Origin: Aplidium turbinatum
Taxonomy: Eukaryota > Chordata > Ascidiacea > Aplousobranchia > Polyclinidae
Direction of reading: 5' to 3'
DNA length: 64,000 nt
NCBI GenBank assembly: GCA_918807975.1
Contig: OU964918.1
Coordinates: 36,006,477-36,070,476, forward strand
Numbering within the stretch: position 1 is the first letter of the stretch; the number at the start of each line of letters is the position of its first letter. A model generated the notes under the pieces. It saw only the letters and a program-made list of their open reading frames with translations, had not been told where the DNA came from and ran no database searches. The position numbers were made by a program, and so were the translations under genes. Below, in pieces: positions 12,393-23,855 of this stretch.

Positions 12393-12821
12393 AACAATAC
12401 AAATTGAAAAACTTGGCAATTGACAGGTAAATTCTTGATCAACTTGACACAGATGTTTTATGTGTGCCTCCGCAGTAACAGTAACCGCAGTTTTTGAAAC
12501 TTCAATTATGATAATACACGTTCTCAAACTCAACTCATGAGTTTAGGATAAATGATGATCCTAATCTCCTTTTAAAATATTTGAAAACAGTATAATATTT
12601 CTGAAAAGTAATGTGTTTTGTATTTTCAAATGGCAATGAGGCCACCTTTTTGTGAGTCCAATGTTGCTGAAGCATATGACAAAGACGAGTAATCCGTGAA
12701 GAAAACTCCTTAGCAAAACAAAATGTTATTTTAGTTGAGCACCCAAAGAGGAAGCTGAAATGTGGGCATCATCAGTCACCATCTCCGCCTACATCAGATT
12801 GCCCATTAACATGGGTTAGAT

Positions 12822-14130
12822 CAGTGGTTCTCAACCACACCCCATTGGGACACATGCGGCCCTCATCGATGCAGCAAAAGATATTATTTGTGTTAGAATA
12901 ACTCCCCAAAATAGCGAGAATGAATGGTTGTCATTGTTACATAATTTACGTGCCAGAAGAGAAAATGCCTTTAGCCTATAGCCTATAAACCTAATAACAT
13001 TTCTCGACACTACGGATGCAGAGCAATTAGCTTAGTTGTATTTATCAGGGAAATTACGCAAGACTTTAACATTTGCAAGGAATTTCTCACTTTGCTTTCC
13101 ATTCACACACAACAAAGGAAGAAATAAGCTTATGTTTGGTAAATTTTATACACGTCTTCTGGAAGCACAGTTGGACCCGTCAAAGCTGTGCTCAATTGCA
13201 ACACATGGGTGTCCTTCCATGTCAGAGCAGAATCAAAGTCTCCATGAATTCGTTAACAGATGGTGTAAAAAGAAAAATCTTACCTGTGTACCGTGGCATC
13301 ACTGCATTTTACACCAAGACAATATCGTTGCCAAGTCTTTGAAGATGTCTAATGTGATAGAAATCGTATAACATCAACAGTTGTTGTTTCGTATGATGGT
13401 ATATTCATAGCGCCGGGTTTGGATCGTTTTTAGTCTAGCATCTCATCCGCAGCCGTTCCAATATGGGTAACCCTGTGTTAGCGGCGCCTGACAGGAATCG
13501 TCAATGTACGCAAGCAGTAATAATCAATGCACGCATGAAAGTAGGTTACACTAAGCTTATTAGCGACATGATTGATGAATTTGATGGTCGCATTAACGGT
13601 ATCAATTCTTTCCTGACGCTGATGAAAATAATTGCAATAGCCCACCTATAGCAATAAACACAGCCACCGCTTCCCAATGCTTTTCAGCTGGAGCTGCTAG
13701 ATTTACAGTAGGGTGAGAAGCTGACACAAGCATTTAAAAGTAATCATCTCGGCCTACTTCACTTTTGGAGTCAAGTCCCAGAGAGAAATCTCTAACTTGA
13801 TAGCCAATGCACTGAAAAATGTCTCTGTATTTGATTTAACACAACTTACAGTAGCCTACATGTGTTAAGACGTGAAGCACTTTTCAACAAAATGGTTGGA
13901 AGTACATCCAAATATCACAACCGATTGACGAACTATCATTTTAACCAGCTTTTGAGCACCGTAGCCTACTACACCTTTCAATATTAGCCTTTGTTTTCGG
14001 AAACTTATTAAAAGTTAAAGCCCACATCAAGTTTTACATTCAATTGCATTGTTTTTTGTTGCAGCCTTTTACCAAATTTAGGTTTTGAAGTTAGCACCTG
14101 TGCTTAAAACGCTTGAGAACTAGCCTACTG
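12822..14130 (+). mobile_element. hAT transposon with decayed transposase
   Basis: The left end CAGTGGTTCTCAACC and right end GCTTGAGAACTAGCCTACTG are flanked by exact 8-bp copies GGTTAGAT (12814-12821 and 14131-14138). The plus-strand frame 13036-13371 contains SKLCSIATHGCPSM and HHCILHQDNIVAKSLKM. These match the DGAPSM and HC-x-I-H-x-E-x-L-x-x-K blocks of SCAND3/GTF2IRD2-like hAT transposases. Later codons are scattered over frames, so the element is inactive. The right terminal repeat seems to have gained about 5 bp (TAGCC) inside it. Confidence 0.85.
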
Positions 14131-14138
14131 GGTTAGAT

Positions 14139-15133
14139 GCTTCTATAGGCCTATGTTAAAATGTTGTTTCCAAGACGTTTAGTGTCGTGAAACTTAGTGG
14201 TCCAATCTGTTGCTGAATATTGTCTTACCGCTAAAATTGATGATTGGATTGGGGTTTTCATTTCTGCATCTTCTCCAAATCTCGAACTAGACGGCATTTA
14301 AAAGTTAGCTATCTGCGGCTTTTTTTTACTTTTTACACCATTTAGTGGAACTATTTTAGATCAAATTTTGCCAGAAGGGGCGTCTTGTAAAATTTAAATC
14401 ACAACATATAATTACATTATAAGTGACAATCTTTAAGTTTGAAGTAGCCAGTTAAATTGTAATAAAAGTGCAGTACATAAATCGTTAACCAGAATATTGC
14501 AGGGATAAATTGGAACTCCACACTGTGGAAAAATGTTTGGCAAAGGTGTTGCGACCGTGCCATATTTTAAACTGATTATTCTGTTTCAGTATCAACCACG
14601 TTAAAGCGTTCTCGTTTTGTCGCTTCTAGCTTTTTCTAGACTCGTGCTGTGTTTGGCATATATGGTTTTTCGTTGTGATGGTCAGAAATGAAAACAAACT
14701 ACACTGAAATCGTTACACTACAGTGCGGTAGAAAACAAAGTATGACAGTGTTGCTTTAGTGGAAAAAAAGTGATGGACATTATCAGGTAAAATTTACGCG
14801 GGTAAAAATTACGACTTTAGTTGGAAATATCTGTCTTTTGTCTACTTTCAAAGTTTTTTCACACCTTGCCTTTTTACCACATCATGTGATCTGTTCAACA
14901 CCTTTTGATGCAGTTACCTATGATTCTTGTAGAGCCATAGCCTATCGTTGAGTTTGAGCTAGTCAGAAGTACTGTGCAGTGTGCAGTTTTTGTTTTTTCC
15001 TGTTTATAGATTTATTAAACCATTGTATTTTATTCAGATGTAGTTAAATTGTAATTTCTTGTAATCTTGTAATTTCGAAAACGTTCGATATTTAATTTGT
15101 TGCGTAGTTTTGTGTTTCTGTAAATGTAATAAT
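14139..15133. other. Intergenic, nothing recognised
   Basis: AT-rich unique-looking sequence with no coding motif, RNA gene or paired repeat that I can support. Confidence 0.4.
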
Positions 15134-15135
15134 CC

Positions 15136-15437
15136 GCCCCGATAACTCAATTGGTTAGCGCGTCACTTCTGGAACGAAGAAGCTTCAAGATCAAGCGGCG
15201 CTGGTTCGACTCTCGGGGTGTGTGCTTGAGCAACGCACGTTAAGGACTGCTCTCCATTCAGCGGCATCTAATGGATGGAATAATTTCTCGGCAATAAGAA
15301 CTTCAGCAATCGGAAACTTCACTCTGTCAATCTCGGTGACCGGGCCTGCGTCAGTGATTCAAAGCCTCTACAAGTATGCGAAACTGCCAGGATTAAGCTG
15401 TGCAAGAAGCTTTCCCAGTCCGAGAATAAAGATTCAA
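15136..15437 (+). mobile_element. SINE copy B (full-length head)
   Basis: The head starts GCCCCGATAACTCAATTGGT and closes with TTCGACTCTCGGGGT, so the first and last seven bases can pair like a tRNA acceptor stem. An A-box-like string (CTCAATTGGTTAGCGCG) and a B-box-like string (GGTTCGACTC) are present. The shared body and the AATAAAGATTCAA tail follow. Expected biology: transcription by RNA polymerase III and movement by a LINE. Confidence 0.88.
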
Positions 15438-15465
15438 TGTTGTCAATGTCAAATGTCAATGTTGT

Positions 15466-15772
15466 CCGCCCCGATAGCTCAGTGGTTACGCGCCGGGCTC
15501 AAGATCACACGGCGCGGGTTCGACTCTCGGGGTGTGCGTTTGAGCAACGCATTTCAGGACTGCTCTCTATTCAGCGGCACCTAGTGAATGGAATAATTTC
15601 TCGGCAACAAGACTTCAACAATCGGAAAACTTCACTCTGCCAATCTCGGTAACCGGCCCTGCGTCAAGTGCCTCTACAAGTATGCGAACAAGTACCAGGA
15701 ATAACCTATCAAGGCTTTGTCAGTCCGAGGATAAAGATTCAAAACCAAACCAAACCAAACCAATCAATCAAT
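15466..15772 (+). mobile_element. SINE copy C, in tandem with copy B
   Basis: It begins GCCCCGATAGCTCAGTGGTT 28 bp after copy B, with short TGTCAATG repeats between the two. The tail is (AAACC)n: AAAACCAAACCAAACCAAAC. The head differs in the loop after the A box (CCGGGCTCAAGATCACACGG), so it is not a simple duplication of copy B. Confidence 0.88.
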
Positions 15773-16120
15773 GAATATCGTATAGCCTACTGTAATCAGA
15801 ACAAAACTGCACAACTCATTTTTTTAGCTTTTGAGAAAAACACAAAAAAAACTTCAGCAAAGTTACAAGATAATGTTTTTATTAACGAATTTTTGCACAA
15901 GCACTTTTCAAAGGCCGTTGAAATATAATACAATATTTGTGATCCACAATGATGACGTGATTATGGCTAGAAATGACTTCGGCAAAAATCATTCAGAAAA
16001 CATAGTGACTTGGGCATTTTTATAGGCTACAAGATATGAGCATAAAACAAGAATGCACACATGACTTAAGCAATGGTCCAATGTTTGAAGATATAAAGAA
16101 TGTACTGTACATCTTTTGAT

Positions 16121-16482
16121 TTAAGCATCCTGGTACGGCAAAATGTCAAAGTAATAATGGCAATGTTGTGGCAAAACATGTTTCATTGACTGGAGGTCTG
16201 CAAATTTGCGTCGAAAAGTTGGTACAGGACTATCAAACAGTGCCTTCCATTCGATCGGTCCTTCTGGAGCGCGAATTCTTTGTGGAAGAATGTTCCAATG
16301 CGATTTCGAACCAAACTGAATTTTGAATCTTATTTGGCATTGTACTCCACTCCAATGCTCTGAGATCATGATCAGTCGGGTCGCCAGTTTTTTTCCAGGC
16401 TTCATGCTTGACAAGTAATTTCCGTTTAGTTTCCTGAAGTTAGCAAAGCAAACCAGATGTAGGCTACTGTGTAAGGTGCTGG
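16121..16482 (-). pseudogene. Unclassified transposase-like gene, C-terminal piece
   Basis: Minus-strand coding remnant running into the target duplication of the hAT at 16483-17438. Reading across that duplication gives PSPY-like residues (HPAPYTV), then MKPGKKLATR, LPQRIRAPEG and the ending LPQHCHYYFDILPYQDA. This is the C-terminal pattern of a protein I recall from many invertebrate genomes, with a PGKK-x-G-D block and an ending near FYD. The family has no name I can give with confidence. Confidence 0.6.
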
Positions 16483-17438
16483 CAGGCCCGTAGCCAGCCG
16501 GGGGCCAGGGGGGGGGCCTCGCCCCCCCTGGCAAAATCCCAACATTCTCGAGCAACAGCTACCATTATAATGATTATTATAAATTATAATGATTAGCAGA
16601 TATTGCTACATTTGGATCTAGCACTGCCGTTTGTGAGTGTGGATTCTCAGTGTTAACAAGGGTTGACGCTCCCACTAGACGGAGCATGTTACAACCAAGA
16701 CAGGAAAACTTGCTGCTTATGGCCTTTGAACATTCTGTATCGAAATCTATCGATTTAGACTTGTTTGTGAGACGGTTTGCATCCAAACATCCGCGACTGC
16801 AATTGCAATAGACTAGCTCATGCAGTGGCGTAGCCAAGGGGGGGTTTTGTGGGTTACAACGCCCCCTTTTGGCACGCGTGTGACGTCACGATATTGAAAA
16901 TGATGCTTTCAGTCTCTATGTCTGCAAAACAAAGTTTGCCTAATTTTAAACGAAACTGCACTAAAAGAGCGAGTTTTGCCAATACCAAACATTCAAATAT
17001 CTCAGCCAGGAATTAGCAACAAGAAAACATAGAGACTTAGCTTTATTTCCAAAAAATGTCGAAGAAAACACGATCTTATCCTTTTGCTATGCCACCTGAC
17101 AGCACCATTTTACAGGAATATTCATACCCAAATTTTTTGTTGAAAATGCTCTCAGAATGCACCAAATTCAAAGTAATTTTTCAAAATTTTCTGGGGGAGG
17201 CCCCCCGCCGCTGGGTTGCTGTGTTATGTTGGTCATTGTAATATGGTTGCCGTGGTTTAACTACGGTACCAAATAAAATAAGAGACCAGTGTTGGCCTTA
17301 ACACTAATCTGATATATTGCAATTTTTGTGGATATCGATATTTGAGAGGTTAAAATGCCAAAATCATTTCAATTTTTTCGGCCCCCTCCCTAAAAAAAAG
17401 TTGGCCCCCCCTTGCTTTGTGGTCTGGCTACGGGCCTG
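16483..17438 (+). mobile_element. hAT element inserted in the unclassified transposase gene
   Basis: The ends CAGGCCCGTAGCCAG and CTGGCTACGGGCCTG are perfect complements over 15 bp and are flanked by exact 8-bp copies GGTGCTGG (16475-16482 and 17439-17446). The plus strand at about 16600-16811 encodes a hAT dimerisation-domain end: AVCECGFSVLTRVDAPTRRS, then LLMAFEHSVS. A CAGTGGCGTAGCC string at about 16824 may be the start of a further nested element whose other end I cannot find. Confidence 0.88.
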
Positions 17439-17446
17439 GGTGCTGG

Positions 17447-18026
17447 GTGGATTCGGGAAGTTTCCATGATTACGATATAGTCTCTTGGGGTGAATATATC
17501 CCCAACCATTTTCCTTTCAATGCAAGCATGCATGCTCTTCATTTCCATTTGTGTGTGGTCGGCGACCAAGTACTTTTGCACGACTTTGACATTACGTTGT
17601 TTTGCCAATTCCAGACATGCGTTAGAACTGTGCAGTTGCGGTTTTGGTAACCAGAACCATCACTCCAAATTATCAATTCTTTTATTATCGGATTGTTTGC
17701 AAGGATGCGGTCAAAGTGGGAATATTGCAAAGAGGCAAATACCTCGCTTCTAAGGTCTCCTTGTGTTCGCCCCACACATAACAGTAACCTTCCTTGGTTT
17801 TAACATCAAACAAGATGAAGTTGTGCACTTGAAGCTTCGTTTTATAATAAAGCGCACTAACTTTAGTTCTTGGGCATAAAAGAACAGCCTGGAGGTCCAT
17901 TGTCCACACTGACTTCTCATCATTGGCAGCCTCTTAATCTGCAGTTTTTTTAGCCCTAGCTTGATTTTTTCCAAACACATAAGCCTAAAAAGTTGTATCA
18001 TCAATGTTGCCATGTTTGGCGCTGAC
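17447..18026 (-). pseudogene. Unclassified transposase-like gene, central catalytic piece
   Basis: Minus-strand blocks in order: MDLQAVLLCPR and ALYYKTKLQVHNF (about 17850-17900), FASLQYSHFDRI, IWSDGSGYQNRN (about 17637-17667) and ADHTQMEMKSMHACIERKM. Aspartates in DLQ and SDG plus a later acidic block fit an RNase-H-like DDE/D fold. Pieces lie in more than one frame. It lies between two hAT insertions and joins the pieces on either side at their target duplications. Confidence 0.6.
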
Positions 18027-18309
18027 CAGGGCCTCCGAGAGAAATCAGCACTGGTCGGGAAACAACACGAAAATTGGGCCCCATAATATTTTTTAGCAAA
18101 TATTGCATTGCATGTTCGTGTTAAGCTGAAATTAGCATACTTTCCTCAGCATGAAAAGAACTTCGTTCAATGTAAAAATCATCAATATATAATCACTGGG
18201 TTACATTTGCAGCAAAAATGCCATTGAGGCAAACTATTTTGTCTAGAAAGCTTTGTAAACACACAATAGGCCGACAGGCAACGAAAATAGTTCAACCAAG
18301 CATTTAATT

Positions 18310-18526
18310 CAGGAGTGTCCAAACTTTTCCCACGCGATGCAGATTTGATAATAAGTGTTCGCGGGCCAACAGCCACAATGATTTTTCTGAAAACTGCATG
18401 TTGAATTTACATGATTTTTGTGTGTCTGCAGGCCAAAAATAACACATCGTACAACAACAGGTACGGGCCATACAAAACGTCTCGTGGGTCGGAGTTGGTC
18501 CGCGCGCCAGACTTTGGACATCCCTG
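18310..18526. mobile_element. Short hAT MITE with duplicated right end
   Basis: The ends CAGGAGTGTCCAAAC and ACTTTGGACATCCCTG are flanked by 8-bp copies ATTTAATT (18302-18309 and 18527-18534). The last 16 bp plus the target duplication (ACTTTGGACATCCCTG then ATTTAATTCAA) are repeated directly after it at about 18542-18568. Confidence 0.85.
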
Positions 18527-19779
18527 ATTTAATTCAAACTTACTTTGGACATCCCTGATTTAATTCAACCTTTTCTGGACTTTTTGCAATGCAAAGTTAC
18601 GGATCATAGCATCAAATGATAAAATTTTGCGACGTCTGAATTGATGCACAACATGTATAGTTAGGCTTTTCAATCGGTTTTGAGTCATAGGCCAACTGGA
18701 ACGCAAACAATTCTTTACAAATTTCAGTAATTGCTAAAACCACGTTCTCAAAGCACAGCCGTTGGAGGTAGCTACCGGAATACAAAACAAAATCATAACA
18801 AAACTATTTGGAAAAATCTTTCGAAAGTTGCAATCAATGATTCCTTGTGTAGAGATTATGGGGTGGTTCGTTCTAGTTTTCAGCTGAAGTTTGCTGTGTG
18901 ACTTTCTGTCAAAAGTACCAACTCATCCAAAATGTCTTGAAAAATGTCATTGTTGTAGCCTACAAATGGTTTAAATTTGTCCCACATCCCCGCACCTGCA
19001 CAACAGACATACGATGAAATTTTCATGGAACTTCAAACTCATCGTCGATATGTTTAAGTTTGTTCATACATTTGTCAATTCCAACAACTATCGAATCCTT
19101 TGCAATGTACGATAGAATACATTTCCTTCGAATGATTCAGCTAGTTAAGTGGAGTTATAAAAGCGTTCTATCCTCAGGAAAACAAAGTCATTTTTTTTTA
19201 AATTTACAATTGTCACTGCAACTTTAGCTTGCGAGTAGTAGCCTACTCTTCTCAGCTTTCTCTTACTTAGATTACATCTTCCTTTAATTGCATTAAATTC
19301 ATCAGTGAATCTTGTTTAGGACCGTAATCCACATAATACAAAGCAGTCACAAATTTAAAACTGCTAGTTGGAGGCTACTTTAGCATTGACTCAGCTTCCG
19401 ATCAAGCTCTTGTTGGTTCCAACTTGATGCATTTAAGAAACGTCTTTAGAGCTTCAATTGCAGAAGGGTGATGTAAAGCATTGGGTTTGACTGCACCACG
19501 CCTTGATTACCCTCTCGAAGTCAATTTTCTTTGCAAGATGATAGGACAGCTTTCTTTAGATTTTTTAAAATTTTTCCTCTGACTGGGCTATAACTTTAAA
19601 GATGCCCCAAGCTTACAGATAATCAATTACACCAAAAATGATAAGACATTTGAACAACGCTGTCTGTAGGCAACATTAGGCTATGAATTCCAACTAGATT
19701 CAAGCAACAACATCCATAAACAAAAAACTCAAATAAAGAAAAAAACTCACTACCTTCCAAAATCACATCATGAGAAGCA

Positions 19780-20130
19780 TGACCAACAAAAGGCTACTTG
19801 ACCACACGAAAACAGAAGATCTTTTAACTATGACAAAATTACATCCAATTGCAGCAATAACTTAATAAAATCAAAAGTTTTAAAACTGTTTGGCCACACT
19901 AAAAGATCACAATTCGGAATCAGCAAAGTTTGCACAGAAGGCAAAGTAGAAGGAAAAAGAAAACGGGGCAGACAACCAAAACGATGGCAAGACAACATCC
20001 AATCATGGACCGAACTCAACTTGGCGATACTGGGCGAGCTGGCTTAAAATCGCCACTCTTGGAAGCAAATAACTCATGTTGATGCGCAATCTGCTGCAGG
20101 CGGAGATAATGACTGATGATGATCCATAAA
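19780..20130 (+). mobile_element. LINE 3' end fragment
   Basis: A plus-strand frame reads KVEGKRKRGRQPKRWQDNIQ then SWTELNLA. This is the conserved GKRxRGRQ-x-KRW-x-DNI-x-W tail of many LINE-encoded reverse transcriptases. It ends in a TGATGATGA-type microsatellite, as expected for this group. It lies inside the hAT at 18027-20648. No reverse transcriptase core is left. Confidence 0.75.
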
Positions 20131-20656
20131 CAAAAAATATACAGGATTTACTTTCTTTAATCGTGCTTGGAATGATACCTTTAACTTTCCCAGATAACTT
20201 ATGTTGGATACAACATCCTATGCCTGGCCAACGCAGATTTTGAAGTTAAGGTTCAGTTGTCAAGCAAAAATAGTTCCCGCTTAGCTAAAACAGCGCCAAT
20301 TTTCAAGTTGAAACTATCAATACAATCGAAACCGTTCAGTGATACAGAAATCATTTTAGCTTCAGATTTTACGTTTTGAAGCTGTTCAACATCGCCTACC
20401 TTAACACGAAAATGATTTGTTTTTGATGAGAAGCATCGAGAGTGACATTTATAATGAATGAGAAATACTTGGAACTACGCACTTCATTTAAGAATTTGTT
20501 GATTATTTAGTTGGTACATTTTTACTTTAGTACTAAAAATGGGCCCCCCTCAAAAGTGCAAAAACAAAAAACTACTCGTTTTTCCTTTACAATGTTTTGC
20601 TAGGGGGGAAACTGGCCCGACTTCCCCCCCCCCCTCTCGGAGCCACTGGCGCTGAC

Positions 20657-21540
20657 ACAAACATCACATTGGTCTTTTCGTGGAATGAATACAGAATAAT
20701 TCTCCTGATGAAATACGTGACTAAATTTGGTTCGGCAAATAATCCTATTTCATGTAACTTCTGGTTGGCAATTGTTGTACCGGGATGTAAAAACTTCTTA
20801 TCCCTGTAAATGTCTGTGTTTCGGCAATAGTGCGAAGGTACCGACGGTATATTAGCAAGCCAGTCTTTGAGCAGCTTTGAGAAAGTGAAATCTTTATCTT
20901 CCACGTGTGCTGTTTTACCTGCTGTGCAAACATAAATACAAACACGTAGACTACAGATAATAATATAAACCTACACTAGCATTGTTTCAGGTTTTGGGAA
21001 CATAATAATCAGGAAGGCCGATTATTCACAGGTGTAATTCTCTTGTAACAATTTCAAAGCTATGAGTAATTGGCAAAATCCTATCAAAAGTCAAACAACA
21101 TTAGGTTTGATGAACGACATGAAGACGCAAGCTTTTCACTTGCCAGCGAGCATCAAAGCCAGAGTGTTGAAGATAAAGTTTATAACCACCTAACAAGTAC
21201 TCTTTAGTTGAGACGATTCCGCTTCCATTATCATAATAAGTAAAGGCCAGTGCGTTCTTGGGTACGAATCTCATAGTTTGTGACTTCTACCGACTATTGT
21301 AAGGTTGATTTAAGGTCACACGTCTTCTATTTTCATTATTGATATTCAGTAGCTTAGCCGACGAAGAGAAATAATGTGATTTATAAGTTGAATATTGACA
21401 TTCAGCCAGGATGCAACAGTCCTTTGTGAAAAGCCAAAAGTTAAGGCGAAAAGTTTCTTGCACACTTGCACAACTGCGCCATGTTCCAGCTTCAAGTTGT
21501 AGGCCTACACATACGAAAAATTTCGTCTTGTGGGCCATGT
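20657..21540 (-). pseudogene. Unclassified transposase-like gene, N-terminal piece
   Basis: The minus strand carries LANIPSVPSHYCR (about 20821-20850) with following KKFLHPGTT-like residues. Further upstream, near 21400-21470, it reads VVQVCKKLFALTFGFSQRTV. Both are N-terminal landmarks of the same family as the 17.4-18.0 kb piece: a VCKK-M/L-F block and a VPSHYCR block. The frame is broken within TAGGCCTAC at about 21497. With the two other pieces the gene spans about 5.4 kb, of which some 3.6 kb is inserted hAT DNA. Confidence 0.55.
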
Positions 21541-21618
21541 TTCTTCTGCTTTATTTCAACCTAAAATAGAGTTGCTTTGTATAGTGGCGGTATAGCATTT
21601 ACAAGCATAACTCGCCGG

Positions 21619-21936
21619 CAATGGTAGGAACTAGCGCGCTACTTTTTAGGTAGCGACGCTACTTATCTAGTTCAGTAGCGTGTAGCGGGAGCGCCGCTAC
21701 TTTTTTGACAAAATAGCAGTAGCGATGGCTACGCTACTTTAAAGAATCTGGCTTGCCGCTACTCGCTACTGACACAGGCAAACTTACATAAAACAATCAA
21801 AACAAAACACTAAGAAGTGTGTTGGAAAGCGCTACTTTTGTTGATAAGTAGCGGTAGCAGGAGCGCGGTACTATGCCGCGTGAGTAGCGTGTAGGGGTAG
21901 CGACGCTACTTTCTTAGTAGCGCGTGCCCACCTCTG
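21619..21936. mobile_element. hAT MITE with AGTAGCG subterminal repeats
   Basis: The right end GTAGCGCGTGCCCACCTCTG is a clean hAT terminus; the left end CAATGGTAGGAACTAGCGCG is a decayed copy of it. Flanks CTCGCCGG and CTTGCCAG match at 6 of 8 bases, consistent with an aged target duplication. Both halves are packed with GTAGCG/CGCTAC units in both orientations. Confidence 0.75.
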
Positions 21937-23569
21937 CTTGCCAGACAAATTTTTCAATGGTCCTAAATTGGTTTCATAGAAAAAATACATGGAAACTTAC
22001 AGTTGAAGCCAATAAAAGATCGAACGTACAAATGGCGTTCATCCCAGCCCTCAAGATTCCAGATGTGATGAAAGACCCAGTTACGTTTCTCCTCATCTAA
22101 TGAGTGGCAATTTCTGAAGCTGGACTTTTGAAAAAAAGTAGAACTGCATGAAAGGCCTACGGTAGCCTATTTCCTTTGCTGGTCGTTCATCGCCTTTCCT
22201 AATTTTGTAGACTTTCCCTTCTAAACGCCCCTCTTTGCACATATTCTGACGTTGAACACATAAGACTGGCTTGCTAACGTAACTGCGATCTTCACTCACT
22301 TTAATATAGAGGCATTGTGATCGAGAGTCGTATTATTCCAACAAACTTTAGCAATAAAAATTCCAACAGTTTTCAATCAACTTGCCTAAATCATTGCAAA
22401 ATTGCCCAAGTCAAGTGCGAATATGCCTAACTTCCACTTATGATTTAGGCAGATTAGCAAAAAGTTCTTTACTGAGTGTGAAGCGTCTTGAGCATTTTTT
22501 CCAGGCATCACTAAAGTTAGAAGCAGTGACTTGGGCTGAAAATCTCAAAATTGTCAAAAAGTGAGTTAGGTAGTTTTGTTATGAGGGTGACGATATGACT
22601 TGTCACGTTGCTCGGCTTCGTATGCCTATGGTTCAACAAAAGTAGTAAATCTTATGGATAGAGTCCCAATAAAATTCACGCCATAGTTAAGTAGATCCTG
22701 ACGCCAATCGATTTGTTCAGTGAATTTTTCTAACAGAGTGTAGGCTTAGTATAGTCAGAGGTGGGCAGTACCGAGTACAATTGTACTGCGGTACTGTACC
22801 GCGGTACTTTTTGTGTACCGTTACCGGTACCGCGGTACTTTTTGAAATTTGTACCGGTTGCCTAAATACCCAGTACTTTTTTGGTTAAAATACCCGGTAC
22901 TTTTTTTCAACAATGTTAACTTCGTAACGATTTAATCCATGAAAGACAATGGCGCGAAGAGAAATCATCATGAACGAAAATGGCGCGAAGAGAAATCATT
23001 TTTGACAAATTTCATCAAGTTTTGAAAAATATTTCAAAATCCCAATATTTTTAGTCATAAAATATCTCACTTTATAGTTTAATTTTTAATGAATCATTTA
23101 GGTCTTAGGAAGATAAACTTTTTGTTTTAACAATTCTTTTTAACAAAACTTTTCATTTTCAACAATTTCTCTTTAAAATATTCTTTTACCTAAGAAATGA
23201 TGCCTTTTTAACAGATTTTTATCAAAGTTACAACTTTCTACTTGACAAAATATAAAATTTCTCGAGTAACGTTACTTTGACATAAAACTAAACAAGTGAA
23301 AGTAGAAAGTAATAAAAAATAAAACTACTCAAAAAGTATTAGTTACTGAACATTGCTACTTAACGTAAAAGTAAAAAGGAATTATAGTGTCACCAGGGGC
23401 TCCGGACACTTCCTGAGAGTGGGGGGGTAATTTAAGCAGGGGCGGGAACAATGTTTTGACATCAACAGGGGCTTATTGGATTATCGCATCACATATACTT
23501 CTGGAAGTCGCTCCCCAGACCCCGTTCGCATTACTGAAAGCTTCAGTTTCTTTATATAGTGTCTTAGGC

Positions 23570-23855
23570 GGTTATAGGCGAATTCTTCGTAAACAATTCT
23601 TCGTAAAGCAATTCTTCGTAAGCAATTCTTCGTAAAACAATTGTTCGTAAACAGTTGTTGGTGAAATGAAATCCGTAAAAGAATTTTTCGTAAAGCATTT
23701 CTTCGTATACATCAAATCTCCGTTGCATGCACGAATAAATGCTTTGGGAAGAATTGTTTTACAAACAATTAAGTTTACGAAGAATTGTTTTACGAAAAAT
23801 TGCTTACGAACAATTGCTTTACGAAGAACTGTTTACGAAGAAAACGTCGGACACC
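23570..23855. mobile_element. Foldback element built of 14-bp units, 9-bp target duplication
   Basis: The left half is a tandem array around CAATTCTTCGTAAA; the right half is the same array inverted (TTTACGAAGAATTG). The outer ends GGTTATAGGCG and CGTCGGACACC start and finish with GGT/ACC. Exact 9-bp copies GTCTTAGGC flank it (23561-23569 and 23856-23864). A 9-bp duplication and inverted arrays suggest a Mutator-like or other foldback type. Confidence 0.85.

Larger units (their letters stand above)
18027..20648. mobile_element. hAT element, second insertion in the unclassified transposase gene
   Basis: The left end CAGGGCCTCCGAGAG and right end CTCTCGGAGCCACTG are near-complements. Exact 8-bp copies GCGCTGAC flank it (18019-18026 and 20649-20656). 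It is itself a host for a small MITE (18310-18526) and a LINE tail (19780-20130). I could not recognise a transposase of its own in the rest. Confidence 0.85.

Noticed and set aside
15136-15550. tRNA genes at the SINE heads
   Set aside because: The heads have tRNA-like boxes but extra sequence in the anticodon region, share a long non-tRNA body and recur as a family, so they are SINEs and not tRNA genes.
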